From a virus: a DNA stretch of 22,030 nt. The stretch spans positions 1-22,030 of IMG/VR virus record IMGVR_UViG_3300024518_001619. One strand, given 5' to 3'. Position 1 is the first letter of the stretch; each line of letters starts with the position of its first letter. A program made the translations under genes and the position numbers. Under the pieces are notes generated by a model that was given only the letters and a program-made list of their open reading frames with translations, did no database searches and had not been told where the DNA came from. This document shows, piece after piece, positions 7,003 through 13,390 of the stretch.

Positions 7003-7147
7003 ACCTATGGAAGTTCACGAATGTTTAATGTTCGCGGATGATCATAGAGAAGTCATAGCCACCTATAAAGAGTTTGAAGATTCAATAAAAAATGGATTCT
7101 ATTTGAATGATGGTCGAGGAACTTGGCAAGGTGTTATTTGTGAATAA
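6929..7147 (+). CDS. Small exported-looking Cys protein
   Basis: A 72-residue protein. I place the start at ATG 6929 so that it begins with MVKTLVILILLFDG, a short hydrophobic N-terminus, followed by LLQERYDLGRPMEVHECLMF and ending in YLNDGRGTWQGVICE. Two cysteines, one in HECL and one near the C-terminus, could pair. The start LLFDG-L-E-Y-M-CL parallels the protein at 5794-6099. The first 74 bases overlap the previous gene in another frame. A shorter start at ATG 7007 (46 residues) would avoid the overlap but lose the hydrophobic segment. Confidence 0.6.
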   Translation: MVKTLVILILLFDGTLLQERYDLGRPMEVHECLMFADDHREVIATYKEFEDSIKNGFYLNDGRGTWQGVICE

Positions 7148-7203
7148 ACCTATCCCAAAGGGAAAAGGAATAGGTTAATTGTGGTGAGAAGATTTCTCCT
7201 ACC
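7147..7203. terminator. Possible bidirectional terminator hairpins
   Basis: Two imperfect hairpins fill the gap between convergent genes: AACCTAT (7147-7153) with ATAGGTT (7170-7176), and GGTGAGAA (7183-7190) with TTCTCctACC (7194-7203, two-base bulge). There is no long T tract, so efficient termination is uncertain. Confidence 0.35.
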
Positions 7204-7220
7204 ATATTTCTGCCATATTG

Positions 7221-7442
7221 TCAAATAAGCTTCTCTACCTTACAAGCATAACGCGTAGCAAGTCTGGCTTCATTAACCATCTTATACCCAATCTGAGAAT
7301 AAATCTTTACAGATTCTTGGTGTGCGGCTCGAGAGCATTCATACCAGCTATTATATAGAAGTGGACTTTGTACAGGAGGCATACATACACTTGGCGTACT
7401 TAAAAAAGAACACACCCATAGTGTTAAAGTAAATTTTATCAT
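7221..7442 (-). CDS. Small secreted Cys protein
   Basis: The only minus-strand gene in this part. The 73-residue product starts with a signal peptide (MIKFTLTLWVCSFLSTPSVC) and continues with SPLLYNSWYECSRAAHQESV and a late YACKV. Small secreted proteins with a WxECxxxA...E motif and a terminal Cys are familiar from marine phages, with unknown function. ATG 7442 has AAAGGA about six bases upstream on its strand; a TTG at 7448 would add two residues. Its promoter must lie inside or beyond the divergent promoter at 7442-7470. TATAAT on the minus strand at 7479-7474 is a candidate -10, with a weak -35. Confidence 0.7.
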   Translation of the reverse strand: MIKFTLTLWVCSFLSTPSVCMPPVQSPLLYNSWYECSRAAHQESVKIYSQIGYKMVNEARLATRYACKVEKLI

Positions 7443-7470
7443 TGACAATCCTTTTAAAAAATCCTATATA
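7442..7470 (+). promoter_or_regulatory. Sigma70-type promoter, divergent
   Basis: TTGACA at 7442-7447, 17-bp spacer, TATATA at 7465-7470, preceded by ATCC. It drives the plus-strand genes from 7493. The -35 overlaps the start of the minus-strand gene. Confidence 0.75.
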
Positions 7471-7492
7471 GTCATTATAAATGAAAGGAACT

Positions 7493-7666
7493 ATGACTGA
7501 TATCAGTAAATATAGAAATGTTTCACTTACGCATGAAACATACAAGACTTTGATTAGTTTGTCGAAGGTATTATTACCGGATGCAAAATTATCAATTAGT
7601 AAAACCATTGAAGCATTAACCAACGAGAAAGCAAAAAAGTTAAATGGTAAAATTAAAAAAATATAG
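7493..7666 (+). CDS. Possible ribbon-helix-helix DNA-binding protein
   Basis: A 57-residue protein with KYRNVSLTHETYKTLISLSK followed by LSISKTIEALTNEKAKKL. A short beta strand (NVSLT), a helix and a second helix beginning at SISKTIE is the layout of ribbon-helix-helix (Arc/MetJ/CopG) repressors and antitoxins. AAAGGA at 7483-7488 is well placed for ATG 7493; an in-frame ATG at 7481 would add four residues. It is first behind its own promoter, where an autoregulator might be expected. No toxin partner is evident. Confidence 0.6.
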   Translation: MTDISKYRNVSLTHETYKTLISLSKVLLPDAKLSISKTIEALTNEKAKKLNGKIKKI

Positions 7667-7859
7667 AATCCACAAAGCAATTTGTGACGTGTGTAATGGC
7701 AATGGATATGTTAAGGTTGTCCATATAGATCAAAAGGATCACATTCACCAATGTTGGGAATGTGACTCAGAAGGAGAATTTTATGTATACGAACCCCCGA
7801 TGGTTTCAAGTGATGATGCTGATCACCATGATCGTAATACTTACAAGTTCTTGCACTGA
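7644..7859 (+). CDS. DnaJ-type zinc-finger protein
   Basis: A 71-residue protein with CDVCNGNGYV and, 20 residues on, CWECDSEGEF. CxxCxGxG and CxxCxxxG are the paired motifs of the DnaJ central zinc domain, here alone without a J-domain. The tail is acidic and His-rich. It overlaps the previous gene by 23 bases and the next gene by about 77. Stand-alone copies of this domain are frequent in phages and probably bind protein or nucleic acid; no partner is evident. Confidence 0.7.
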   Translation: MVKLKKYRIHKAICDVCNGNGYVKVVHIDQKDHIHQCWECDSEGEFYVYEPPMVSSDDADHHDRNTYKFLH

Positions 7860-8013
7860 GTTCGCTATGCTCAGCTCAACCGCTGGAATTGCTGCAAGTA
7901 ATAATATCTATGCCAAAGCTTATAGTGGTGTAGATTTTTTAACAATTATCAAAACGGAGAAAGATATTAAAACTCATATATATCATCGTTTACAGAAAGA
8001 AGATGAACGATAA
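7783..8013 (+). CDS. Small lipoprotein
   Basis: A 76-residue protein with a hydrophobic N-terminal segment (MMLITMIVILTSSC) ending in the lipobox LTSSC, so lipidation and anchoring in a host membrane are predicted. The mature part includes STAGIAASNNIYAKAYSGVDF and TEKDIKTHIYHRL, a pattern I recall from conserved phage and bacterial small lipoproteins of unknown role. AAGGAG at 7771-7776 fits ATG 7783. The signal has an unusually long polar lead (MYTNPRWFQ), so the ATG at 7816 could be used instead. It overlaps the next gene by 11 bases. Confidence 0.65.
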   Translation: MYTNPRWFQVMMLITMIVILTSSCTEFAMLSSTAGIAASNNIYAKAYSGVDFLTIIKTEKDIKTHIYHRLQKEDER

Positions 8014-8410
8014 TTTTAAACTAGACATTGCATACATAGCCGGAGTCTTTGATGGTAAAGGCAGTATTTATTACAAACAAATAATAGAAAAAAGAAAGAT
8101 CAAAAACCCTACTAAGGTTTGGAAAATAAGAATGGAAATATCTATGCCGGATAAAAATGTTATGGAATTAGTTCATGAGACTTTGGGTTGTGGCACATTA
8201 CGTGAAAAGAAAGCACCCGGGAAGAAAAAACAATATCGTTGGCAATGTTCCCACAGAGACGCTTTATATGTGTGTAAATTACTATGGCCTCATACCATTG
8301 TAAAATTACATAAGATAGAACAAGTTATAGATCACTATGAGCCGGATATACAGGATCTAGGAGATAATGTAGTGGACCTAGCATTAGAACGAGAGACTCG
8401 ACAATCATGA
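8003..8410 (+). CDS. LAGLIDADG-like protein, catalytic acid missing
   Basis: A 135-residue protein with one LAGLIDADG-type motif near the N-terminus, IAYIAGVFDGKGSIYY (residues 9-24). Single-motif members act as homodimers. In active enzymes the eighth motif position is Asp or Glu and binds the catalytic metal; here it is Lys19 (codon AAA). Basic segments (KRKIKNPTKVWKIR, KKAPGKKKQYRW) would contact DNA. The protein may be inactive as a nuclease but still bind DNA. The HNH nuclease gene follows two genes later in an unbroken chain of ATGA overlaps. Confidence 0.72.
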   Translation: MNDNFKLDIAYIAGVFDGKGSIYYKQIIEKRKIKNPTKVWKIRMEISMPDKNVMELVHETLGCGTLREKKAPGKKKQYRWQCSHRDALYVCKLLWPHTIVKLHKIEQVIDHYEPDIQDLGDNVVDLALERETRQS

Positions 8411-8490
8411 ACAACTTTTTTATAATTGTTTTTTCCGGGCTTACTCTTATGATTTTATTATCTTTGTATATGTTGGTGGTGGTACTATGA
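8407..8490 (+). CDS. 27-residue membrane peptide
   Basis: Starts in an ATGA overlap with the LAGLIDADG-like gene (8407-8410) and ends in another ATGA overlap with the next gene (8487-8490). The peptide (MNNFFIIVFSGLTLMILLSL...) is one hydrophobic segment. Position between two coupled genes makes translation likely even without a ribosome binding site. Function unknown. Confidence 0.5.
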   Translation: MNNFFIIVFSGLTLMILLSLYMLVVVL

Positions 8491-8681
8491 CCAATAAATA
8501 TTATATAAATTATTATTCCAAATCGGATGGTAAGAAGATTAAAAGACCTTACGATCCGCATGCTGAAAAGCAGCATGAATTCATCGCAGGCTCAGGTAAT
8601 CTTTGTAAAAGATATTGGGACGAAAGTAAGGATGGATTGCGCACGGCTAATGCACCATGGACCATTACGGTTAGGAAATGA
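8487..8681 (+). CDS. Small protein, paralog of 16678-16875
   Basis: A 64-residue protein. Its C-terminal half GNLCKRYWDESKDGLRTANA followed by PWTITVRK matches the protein at 16678-16875 (FYIYWD...GYRTATDSWTVRY), and the N-terminal YYSKSDGKKIKR matches YKSAKDKKTITR. The shared pattern Y-x-S ... K-K ... R ... YWD ... G-x-RTA ... W looks like one small fold duplicated in this genome. It overlaps both neighbours as ATGA. The role is unknown. Confidence 0.68.
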   Translation: MTNKYYINYYSKSDGKKIKRPYDPHAEKQHEFIAGSGNLCKRYWDESKDGLRTANAPWTITVRK

Positions 8682-9382
8682 GAAATAATACTTCAGTTGC
8701 GAGGCAGCTCAAAGAACAAATCCTTGTCCTAAGAAAAGATAATTTATCTTATAACAAAATTGCTCAAAAATTAAAATGTAGTAAGGGAACTATTAATTAT
8801 CATTTAACCGAAGGCGCAGCCGAGAAAATTAAATCCCGGGAGGGCAGACGTGAATGGAGAAAAATTTGGCGTTACGTATATGAAAAAGGAAAACCTAAGA
8901 AACCGTTTGTATATAAACAGTCTTTACTTAGAAAAATAGGTAGAGCATTTTTATATGGACCAACAAGAAGCAAAATAAGGAGAAATAGAATGGGATTAAA
9001 ACATAAAAATACAAAATTATTAGATTGTCTAAAGTTACTGTGGCCGGCGCTCACCAAAGACGGTATGACAAAAGAAAATGATGCAAAGCAAGCAGTTAAT
9101 CAATGGACGGGCGAGTTAGATTATTATGATGATGGCAAACCTATTATGACACCTATGGTCCGCTGCAAACTGTCTGATAAAGTTGTTGATGTAAAAGGGA
9201 ATGATATTCATACTGATCATATTAATGGTGACCGAACGGATAATGGTCCGGAAAATTTTTCTTTAGTACAAAGGGATTTTAATCACATGAAATCTGATGC
9301 TAAAAATTATAAAATGCTGTTTGAAAGAATAGAAACACTACGAAATACCTTGTTAAAATATAGACATGTTTGGGATGTATAA
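8678..9382 (+). CDS. HNH endonuclease with N-terminal helix-turn-helix
   Basis: A 234-residue protein. Residues about 14-43 (ILVLRKDNLSYNKIAQKLKC, then SKGTINYHL) form a helix-turn-helix like those of resolvases. The C-terminal half carries an HNH domain: TDHINGDRTDNGPENF, with H181, N189 and N193, then FNHMKS about ten residues later. HNH enzymes nick or cut DNA with one metal ion. Free-standing phage members are often homing endonucleases. Together with the LAGLIDADG-like gene just upstream, two different homing-nuclease families sit within 1.4 kb. The ATGA overlap at 8678 fixes the start. Confidence 0.85.
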   Translation: MRNNTSVARQLKEQILVLRKDNLSYNKIAQKLKCSKGTINYHLTEGAAEKIKSREGRREWRKIWRYVYEKGKPKKPFVYKQSLLRKIGRAFLYGPTRSKIRRNRMGLKHKNTKLLDCLKLLWPALTKDGMTKENDAKQAVNQWTGELDYYDDGKPIMTPMVRCKLSDKVVDVKGNDIHTDHINGDRTDNGPENFSLVQRDFNHMKSDAKNYKMLFERIETLRNTLLKYRHVWDV

Positions 9383-9742
9383 ATGATGAACGATAAAGAC
9401 ATAAAAGAATACCATGATCTAATAGAGCAGTTAGAGGCATATCGACCTCTGCCTTCAGGGATCACGGTTGCCGACTCAGGGATCGCGGGCCAGGGATTAT
9501 TCACAACACGCAGGTTAGTGATGGGAACGGCGCTTGGTATATCTCATTATAGAATTGATGGAGAGTACATTAGAACTCCACTTGGAGGATTTATTAATCA
9601 TGCTGAGACACCTAACTGTGAACGATCTCAAGTTAGAATCAGACCTGGATTTGATAGATGGAATATCATAGTTATTGAAGACATTGAAGAAGGCGATGAA
9701 TTAACATTAAAATATAAATTATATGACCCTAGCAAAGATTAA
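9383..9742 (+). CDS. SET-domain protein, second copy
   Basis: A 119-residue protein. After a short helical lead come SGIAGQGLFTTRRL (S-adenosylmethionine pocket), GGFINHAETPNCER (the NH of the NHS core, here NHA) and EDIEEGDELTLKYKLYD with the expected catalytic Tyr. It differs much from the SET protein at 3822-4202, so it is probably not a recent duplicate. The first Met is immediately followed by a second. Predicted activity is protein-lysine methylation with an unknown target. It starts right after the HNH stop. Confidence 0.82.
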   Translation: MMNDKDIKEYHDLIEQLEAYRPLPSGITVADSGIAGQGLFTTRRLVMGTALGISHYRIDGEYIRTPLGGFINHAETPNCERSQVRIRPGFDRWNIIVIEDIEEGDELTLKYKLYDPSKD

Positions 9743-9755
9743 AAAAATTTTAGGC

Positions 9756-9791
9756 TATAATGCCAAAATGACGTATAACATGGACACGTCA
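9756..9791 (+). promoter_or_regulatory. Possible promoter with downstream inverted repeat
   Basis: TATAAT at 9756-9761 could be a -10, although no good -35 is present. Downstream TGACGT (9769-9774) and ACGTCA (9786-9791) form a perfect 6-bp inverted repeat 11 bases apart, in the leader of the ParB-like gene. It may be a binding site for that protein or a repressor. Confidence 0.35.
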
Positions 9792-9801
9792 ACAAAGCGC
9801 C

Positions 9802-10608
9802 ATGCAAACAAGAAAGACAATAATGAAAAGTAAAAAGCACAATAAATACACCGACGTATATTCTACTAAAGACTATGCTTGGTTTAAGAAAACGAAAGGA
9901 AACAGACCATCCACAGATAGTCACTATAAAAAAATAAAAAATTCTATAGTGGAAAAAGATCTTAAAATGGTAATTTATGTTAATGCTGATGGTACTATCA
10001 GAGAAGGACATAATACATTTGAGGTCAGGAAAGATTTAGGGTTGCCTATCTATTATATCATTAATGATAATTTTGATGCATTAGATGTACCTAGATTTAA
10101 TTCTGGAAGAGAGAACTGGTCTTTTACTAACACTGTAAATTTTTATGCGGTGAGAGGAAGAAAACCGTACATGGTTATCCAAGAAAAAATGCAGCAGTAC
10201 AATATGCCTATTCAAGAGACTGTTGGATTATTAAAAGGAGTAACTAGTATTTCTTCTGAAACAGCTGAAGAGTTTAAGTGGGGTAAACTTTCAATAAGTG
10301 ATGAAGAGATTAAAACTTTTGATACTATTGCAGGAGCAATTCGTAACCTCTACGACATCAGATACACTGGTGAGAAATTAAGAAGAGGGTTTATTAGAAC
10401 TATCTTCTTTTCTTATAAAAGAGCTAATTTCAGTGTGGAAAGAGCTAAAACTGTAATTAAAAACAGTGGAGCTAAATTAGATGGTTGTAGAAGCACCGAA
10501 GACTATATTAATACATTAAGTAAAATGTATGATAGTGGTTTAGAAAAATCTAAAAGAATAAATCTAGCTAGATCTTACGAAAATAAAGAGGAACGAGTAG
10601 TACATTAA
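9802..10608 (+). CDS. ParB-like domain protein
   Basis: A 268-residue protein. Residues about 20-90 follow the ParB/Spo0J N-terminal plan: KDYAWFKKTKGNRPSTDSHY, IKNSIVEKDLKMVIYVN, then EGHNTFEVRKDLGLPIYYII. The last block corresponds to the DGQHRxxAxxxLG motif, with the His-Arg pair changed to His-Asn. Such domains bind DNA or CTP, or act as nucleases in phage proteins. The rest is helical with no motif I recognise. ATG 9823 is a shorter alternative start. A strong terminator follows. The repeat block at 11.5 kb is a possible binding target, which is speculation. Confidence 0.65.
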   Translation: MQTRKTIMKSKKHNKYTDVYSTKDYAWFKKTKGNRPSTDSHYKKIKNSIVEKDLKMVIYVNADGTIREGHNTFEVRKDLGLPIYYIINDNFDALDVPRFNSGRENWSFTNTVNFYAVRGRKPYMVIQEKMQQYNMPIQETVGLLKGVTSISSETAEEFKWGKLSISDEEIKTFDTIAGAIRNLYDIRYTGEKLRRGFIRTIFFSYKRANFSVERAKTVIKNSGAKLDGCRSTEDYINTLSKMYDSGLEKSKRINLARSYENKEERVVH

Positions 10609-10614
10609 ATATGG

Positions 10615-10634
10615 GGGGCCTTCGGGCCCCTTTT
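10615..10634 (+). terminator. Intrinsic terminator with UUCG tetraloop
   Basis: GGGGCC (10615-10620), loop TTCG, GGCCCC (10625-10630), then TTTT. The C(UUCG)G loop is extra stable. It ends the transcript of the ParB-like gene. Confidence 0.88.
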
Positions 10635-10639
10635 AAATT

Positions 10640-10792
10640 ATGAAAAAACCTAAATGGGACGGAAAGTCTAGAGTATCAAATGACAAGTATCGTAAAAGAT
10701 ACTCCGAGATTACTTGGGCCAATATAGATGAAGTACATAAAGGATTAATGAAGGACAAGGAGAAGAATTTAAAGAATGAAAAAATCAAATAA
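10640..10792 (+). CDS. 50-residue basic protein
   Basis: A short Lys-rich protein starting MKKPKWDGKSRVSNDKYRKR and then YSEITW. The pattern WDGKSR-x-S-N-x-x-Y-x-x-x-Y is familiar to me from small marine phage proteins, so I take it as real. It lies right behind the terminator, with no visible promoter or ribosome binding site, and overlaps the next gene by 17 bases. Function unknown. Confidence 0.6.
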   Translation: MKKPKWDGKSRVSNDKYRKRYSEITWANIDEVHKGLMKDKEKNLKNEKIK

Positions 10793-11516
10793 ATACAGCT
10801 ATATCAGCGGAAAACAGATCACGGACGTTGATACTGGAACCCGGTTTTATGACTTCCAGGGTATGAGATTGCCATCCGTTACGACTATCCTTGCAAAGAC
10901 AAAGAATCAGAGTTATTTAACAGCCTGGAAAAATAAGGTCGGACATGAAAAAGCAGAAGCAATTAAGAATCTATCATCAAAGCGGGGAACTTCCATGCAC
11001 AAATTCTTGGAACATCATATCGCGGGAACTGGCTACGATGATCTTACAGAGATCGGATGCCAGGCGAAGCCCATGGCCCAAAAAATTGTTGAGATGGGTC
11101 TTACACCTGTTTCGGAATACCATGGTAGTGAAGTTATGCTACACTATCCTGGGTTGTATGCTGGGAGTACTGATCTCGTGTGTGTTCATAATGATCTCGA
11201 GACTATTGTAGATTTTAAACAGTCCAACCGCCCGAAGAAGGAAGAATGGATAGAAGATTATTACCTGCAAATTGCAGCGTATGCCATGGCCCACGATGCG
11301 TACTACGGGAGTGAGATTAGACAGGGAGTTATAATGATATGTACGCCAGATTTATATTACCAGGAATTTCGGATCACGGACCAGGGCTTACGGACCTGGA
11401 AACATAAGTTTCTTAAAAGATTAGACCACTATAATGAGCTCATTCATGATGAGAAGGAGCGAGCCAAGGTTGATATGACCGATCTATTGAAAGAATTTGA
11501 AGAGGATAAATCCTAG
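10776..11516 (+). CDS. PD-(D/E)XK exonuclease, RecB/Cas4-like
   Basis: A 246-residue nuclease. SKRGTSMHKFLEHH is the helix preceding the core. GLYAGSTDLV gives the first metal ligand D133, TIVDFKQ gives D146-x-K148, and YYLQIAAYAMAH is the conserved Gln-containing helix (Q165). This is the signature of phage exonucleases used in recombination, DNA repair or host DNA breakdown. AAGGAGAA at 10754-10763 lies upstream of ATG 10776. The helicase and polymerase in the window are likely partners. The repeat block follows directly downstream. Confidence 0.85.
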   Translation: MKKSNKYSYISGKQITDVDTGTRFYDFQGMRLPSVTTILAKTKNQSYLTAWKNKVGHEKAEAIKNLSSKRGTSMHKFLEHHIAGTGYDDLTEIGCQAKPMAQKIVEMGLTPVSEYHGSEVMLHYPGLYAGSTDLVCVHNDLETIVDFKQSNRPKKEEWIEDYYLQIAAYAMAHDAYYGSEIRQGVIMICTPDLYYQEFRITDQGLRTWKHKFLKRLDHYNELIHDEKERAKVDMTDLLKEFEEDKS

Positions 11517-11522
11517 ACTAGA

Positions 11523-11706
11523 GCTTCGACACTTTGCCTTTCGAAGTGGTGTCGCAGGGGTATCGCAGGTATCGCAATCTTTACTCAAAACTGCGACATA
11601 AGTGTACAAATAAGGCAATTATGCATATTTCTGCCACAATTCGGCCACAATATCTCGACACTTCGAAAGCACTTCGAAAGCACTTCGAAAGGCAAAGTGT
11701 CGAAGC
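11523..11706. repeat. Nested inverted repeats and iterons, candidate origin
   Basis: A perfect 26-bp inverted repeat has arms at 11523-11548 and 11681-11706. Inside lies a second perfect inverted repeat, TGTCGCAG (11550-11557) and CTGCGACA (11591-11598). Direct 9-mers GTGTCGCAG (11549), GTATCGCAG (11560) and GTATCGCAA (11569) follow one another. The 11-mer CACTTCGAAAG is repeated three times in tandem at 11659-11691, once inverted at 11538-11548, and in part at 11759-11768. The stretch 11517-11895 holds no convincing gene. A run of A and T follows at 11769-11815. These features fit an iteron-type replication origin or a partition or regulator binding site. Confidence 0.75.
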
Positions 11707-11895
11707 AAAAAACAGCGTATACCAAGGGTTCTAAGGGAATAACATGGCTAATTTACCTACTTCGAAAGCCTTTTTATTTTTTCAGCGCGAATAGAAGAAA
11801 AAAATATTTTAGTCCTTTAAGGGTCGCAACCATGAAATAAGGCAAAAAGACATAATTTAAGAGGATGACAGGAGAGAAATTCTAGGATAAATTCA

Positions 11896-12219
11896 ATGAA
11901 AAACACAACTCAAAGTATTATAATGCCACGAAAAACAAAAAGAAGATTAAGCTTAAGCCAAAGCGCCAGCGACGATATCCCTTATTCAAAGGTCAGAGTT
12001 GAATGGATGGATATTTTAAGTGATAGTGGTTGGGCTGATGACAAACAATTTACTAAAATGAAACTAGCCTTCCCTGTCAATGAAGGTTGGTTGTACACTA
12101 AAGATAAAAAGGCTGTTAAGCTTTTTGCTTCTTACGATCGGGATGAGGATGGCTCTTTGACTTTTGGGGATCGGACAATGATTCCTTTGGCTTGTGTGAA
12201 GAGGATTCAGAAACTTTAG
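11896..12219 (+). CDS. Small conserved phage protein
   Basis: A 107-residue protein. After a basic lead (PRKTKRRLSLSQSASDDIPY) comes KVRVEWMDILSDSGWADDKQ, then PVNEGWLYTKDKKAVKLFAS and GDRTMIPLACVKRIQ. The fold looks like a small beta-rich domain. I recall it from marine phages next to packaging genes, with no known function. Its last 104 bases are also the 3' end of the terminase small-subunit gene on the other strand. ATG 11923 is an alternative start. Confidence 0.7.
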   Translation: MKNTTQSIIMPRKTKRRLSLSQSASDDIPYSKVRVEWMDILSDSGWADDKQFTKMKLAFPVNEGWLYTKDKKAVKLFASYDRDEDGSLTFGDRTMIPLACVKRIQKL

Positions 12220-12703
12220 GTGCCTCAATTGATTCACCTTCAACAACCTTCGCATTCAATAACGGTTCGTAATCGGTTAGAATTTGTTTCATTTTGGCTT
12301 CTAGTTGTTCCTCTGTTAGCTCTTCTAGCTTTCCATGTTTTATTATTTTGCGGTCTATATACAGCCCTGCTGCTTTGCCTCGATTGGTTTCGGCGTTTAC
12401 TGCAGAAGAAAAAGATCCCTTCTTCAAAGCCAGATTTTTAATTCTATCTAGTTCTGCTATATGTTTTTCATAACTGACTTCAAATTTCTTAAGTCTTTCT
12501 TCTTTAAGTTCCCCAACAAACTTTGCAACAAGTGGTGACAGTCTTGGATTCATAAGCTCTGATCCTTCTTGTCTTGCCCGGTTATGACTGTAGCCAGCTA
12601 GCTTCGCTGCTTCCATCTGTGAGACAGGTCCTTCAGGTCCACCAAATACTATAAATTCGGCAAATCTCTTCTGCATCTCTGTTAATCTTTTATGAACTCC
12701 CAT
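12116..12703 (-). CDS. terS: Terminase small subunit
   Basis: A 195-residue protein on the minus strand. The N-terminal part LTEMQKRFAEFIVFGG..., then QMEAAKLAGYSHNRARQEGS and ELMNPRLSPLVAKF, is the helix-turn-helix of phage terminase small subunits (Terminase_2-like), which recognise the packaging site. The middle is helical, for oligomer formation. The tail (SESSSHKPKESLSDPQKSKS and more) is Ser/Lys-rich and is encoded opposite another gene. I chose ATG 12703 over the TTG at 12712. The large subunit lies 4.8 kb away on the opposite strand, an unusual arrangement. Confidence 0.8.
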   Translation of the reverse strand: MGVHKRLTEMQKRFAEFIVFGGPEGPVSQMEAAKLAGYSHNRARQEGSELMNPRLSPLVAKFVGELKEERLKKFEVSYEKHIAELDRIKNLALKKGSFSSAVNAETNRGKAAGLYIDRKIIKHGKLEELTEEQLEAKMKQILTDYEPLLNAKVVEGESIEAPKVSESSSHKPKESLSDPQKSKSHPHPDRKKQKA

Positions 12704-12705
12704 GG

Positions 12706-12734
12706 TTGACAATTTAAGGTAACTATCCTATAAA
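12706..12734 (+). promoter_or_regulatory. Sigma70-type promoter
   Basis: TTGACA at 12706-12711, 17-bp spacer, TATAAA at 12729-12734, preceded by ATCC. The ATG at 12741 is at the predicted transcription start. The -35 abuts the terS start on the other strand. Confidence 0.75.
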
Positions 12735-12740
12735 GTCAAT

Positions 12741-12950
12741 ATGAAAGATGATCATGAAAATGGAGAAAGAGCCGAACAAGCTACTTATGAAGACGAGCAT
12801 ACCTCTAGACGTACAGTTACTATACCTCTTAAAGAGTATGATGAGCTTAAAGCTCAACAATCTTCTATTACAGATCCGTCTCTCATTTCTATCATTGATA
12901 AGGTAGAAGAATTAATAAGAGCATTAAGAAAACATATTATAAGAAAATGA
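12741..12950 (+). CDS. Small helical protein
   Basis: A 69-residue charged protein with an acidic N-terminus (DDHENGERAEQATYEDEHTS), a short TVTIPLKEYDELK segment like the strand-helix start of many small DNA-binding proteins, and a coiled C-terminal helix (IDKVEELIRALRKHIIRK). No family recognised. It is first behind the promoter at 12706, with a probable leaderless start. Its stop overlaps the next start as ATGA. Confidence 0.6.
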   Translation: MKDDHENGERAEQATYEDEHTSRRTVTIPLKEYDELKAQQSSITDPSLISIIDKVEELIRALRKHIIRK

Positions 12951-13390
12951 ATGAAATAACAGATAAGGTACAAGAGACAGATGATTTTATGTTGTTAATT
13001 GAACAACATAAGAAAGAAGTGTGGGAGTATAAGCAGAAAGAATCTCAATGGATAAGAGATAAGAATCAATTAGACGGTAATAAAAAAATTATAGAAGAAC
13101 TATCTGCTAAAATGGTTGAGATGGGAAAAGCCAATTTAGATCTTAAGAAGAGAGTACAAGAAGCTGAAGGAGAGAATACAATCATAAAAGGAATTGGAAA
13201 TAATTCTCCTGAGATGAAAGAATTACAAGCTAGGGTCAACGAGTTGGAAGGCACGTTAGGAAGTGCCCAAGATATTAATACCGATCATCAAAAATATAAC
13301 GGAGAACTACAAACAAGATTGACAGAGGTTGAAGAAGATAATAAGAAGCTAGCAAAACAAATTCAACATTTAAATAATAGATTATCATAA
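12947..13390 (+). CDS. Coiled-coil protein
   Basis: A 147-residue protein, almost all predicted coiled coil with heptads in KKIIEELSAKMVEMGKANLD and MKELQARVNELEGTLG, and again in the last 30 residues. A short Gly/Asn break (GIGNNSPE) lies in the middle. No enzyme motif. It is coupled to the previous gene by ATGA and to the next by TAATG. It may be structural or a scaffold, but nothing shows this directly. Confidence 0.65.
   Translation: MNEITDKVQETDDFMLLIEQHKKEVWEYKQKESQWIRDKNQLDGNKKIIEELSAKMVEMGKANLDLKKRVQEAEGENTIIKGIGNNSPEMKELQARVNELEGTLGSAQDINTDHQKYNGELQTRLTEVEEDNKKLAKQIQHLNNRLS

Noticed and set aside
11534-11734. A 66-residue frame across the repeat block
   Set aside because: It is formed by the iterons and inverted repeats, with no ribosome binding site and no protein-like pattern.
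12220-12441. A 73-residue plus-strand frame opposite terS
   Set aside because: It is antisense to the conserved TerS region, has no ribosome binding site, and its hydrophobic content is typical of a mirror frame.
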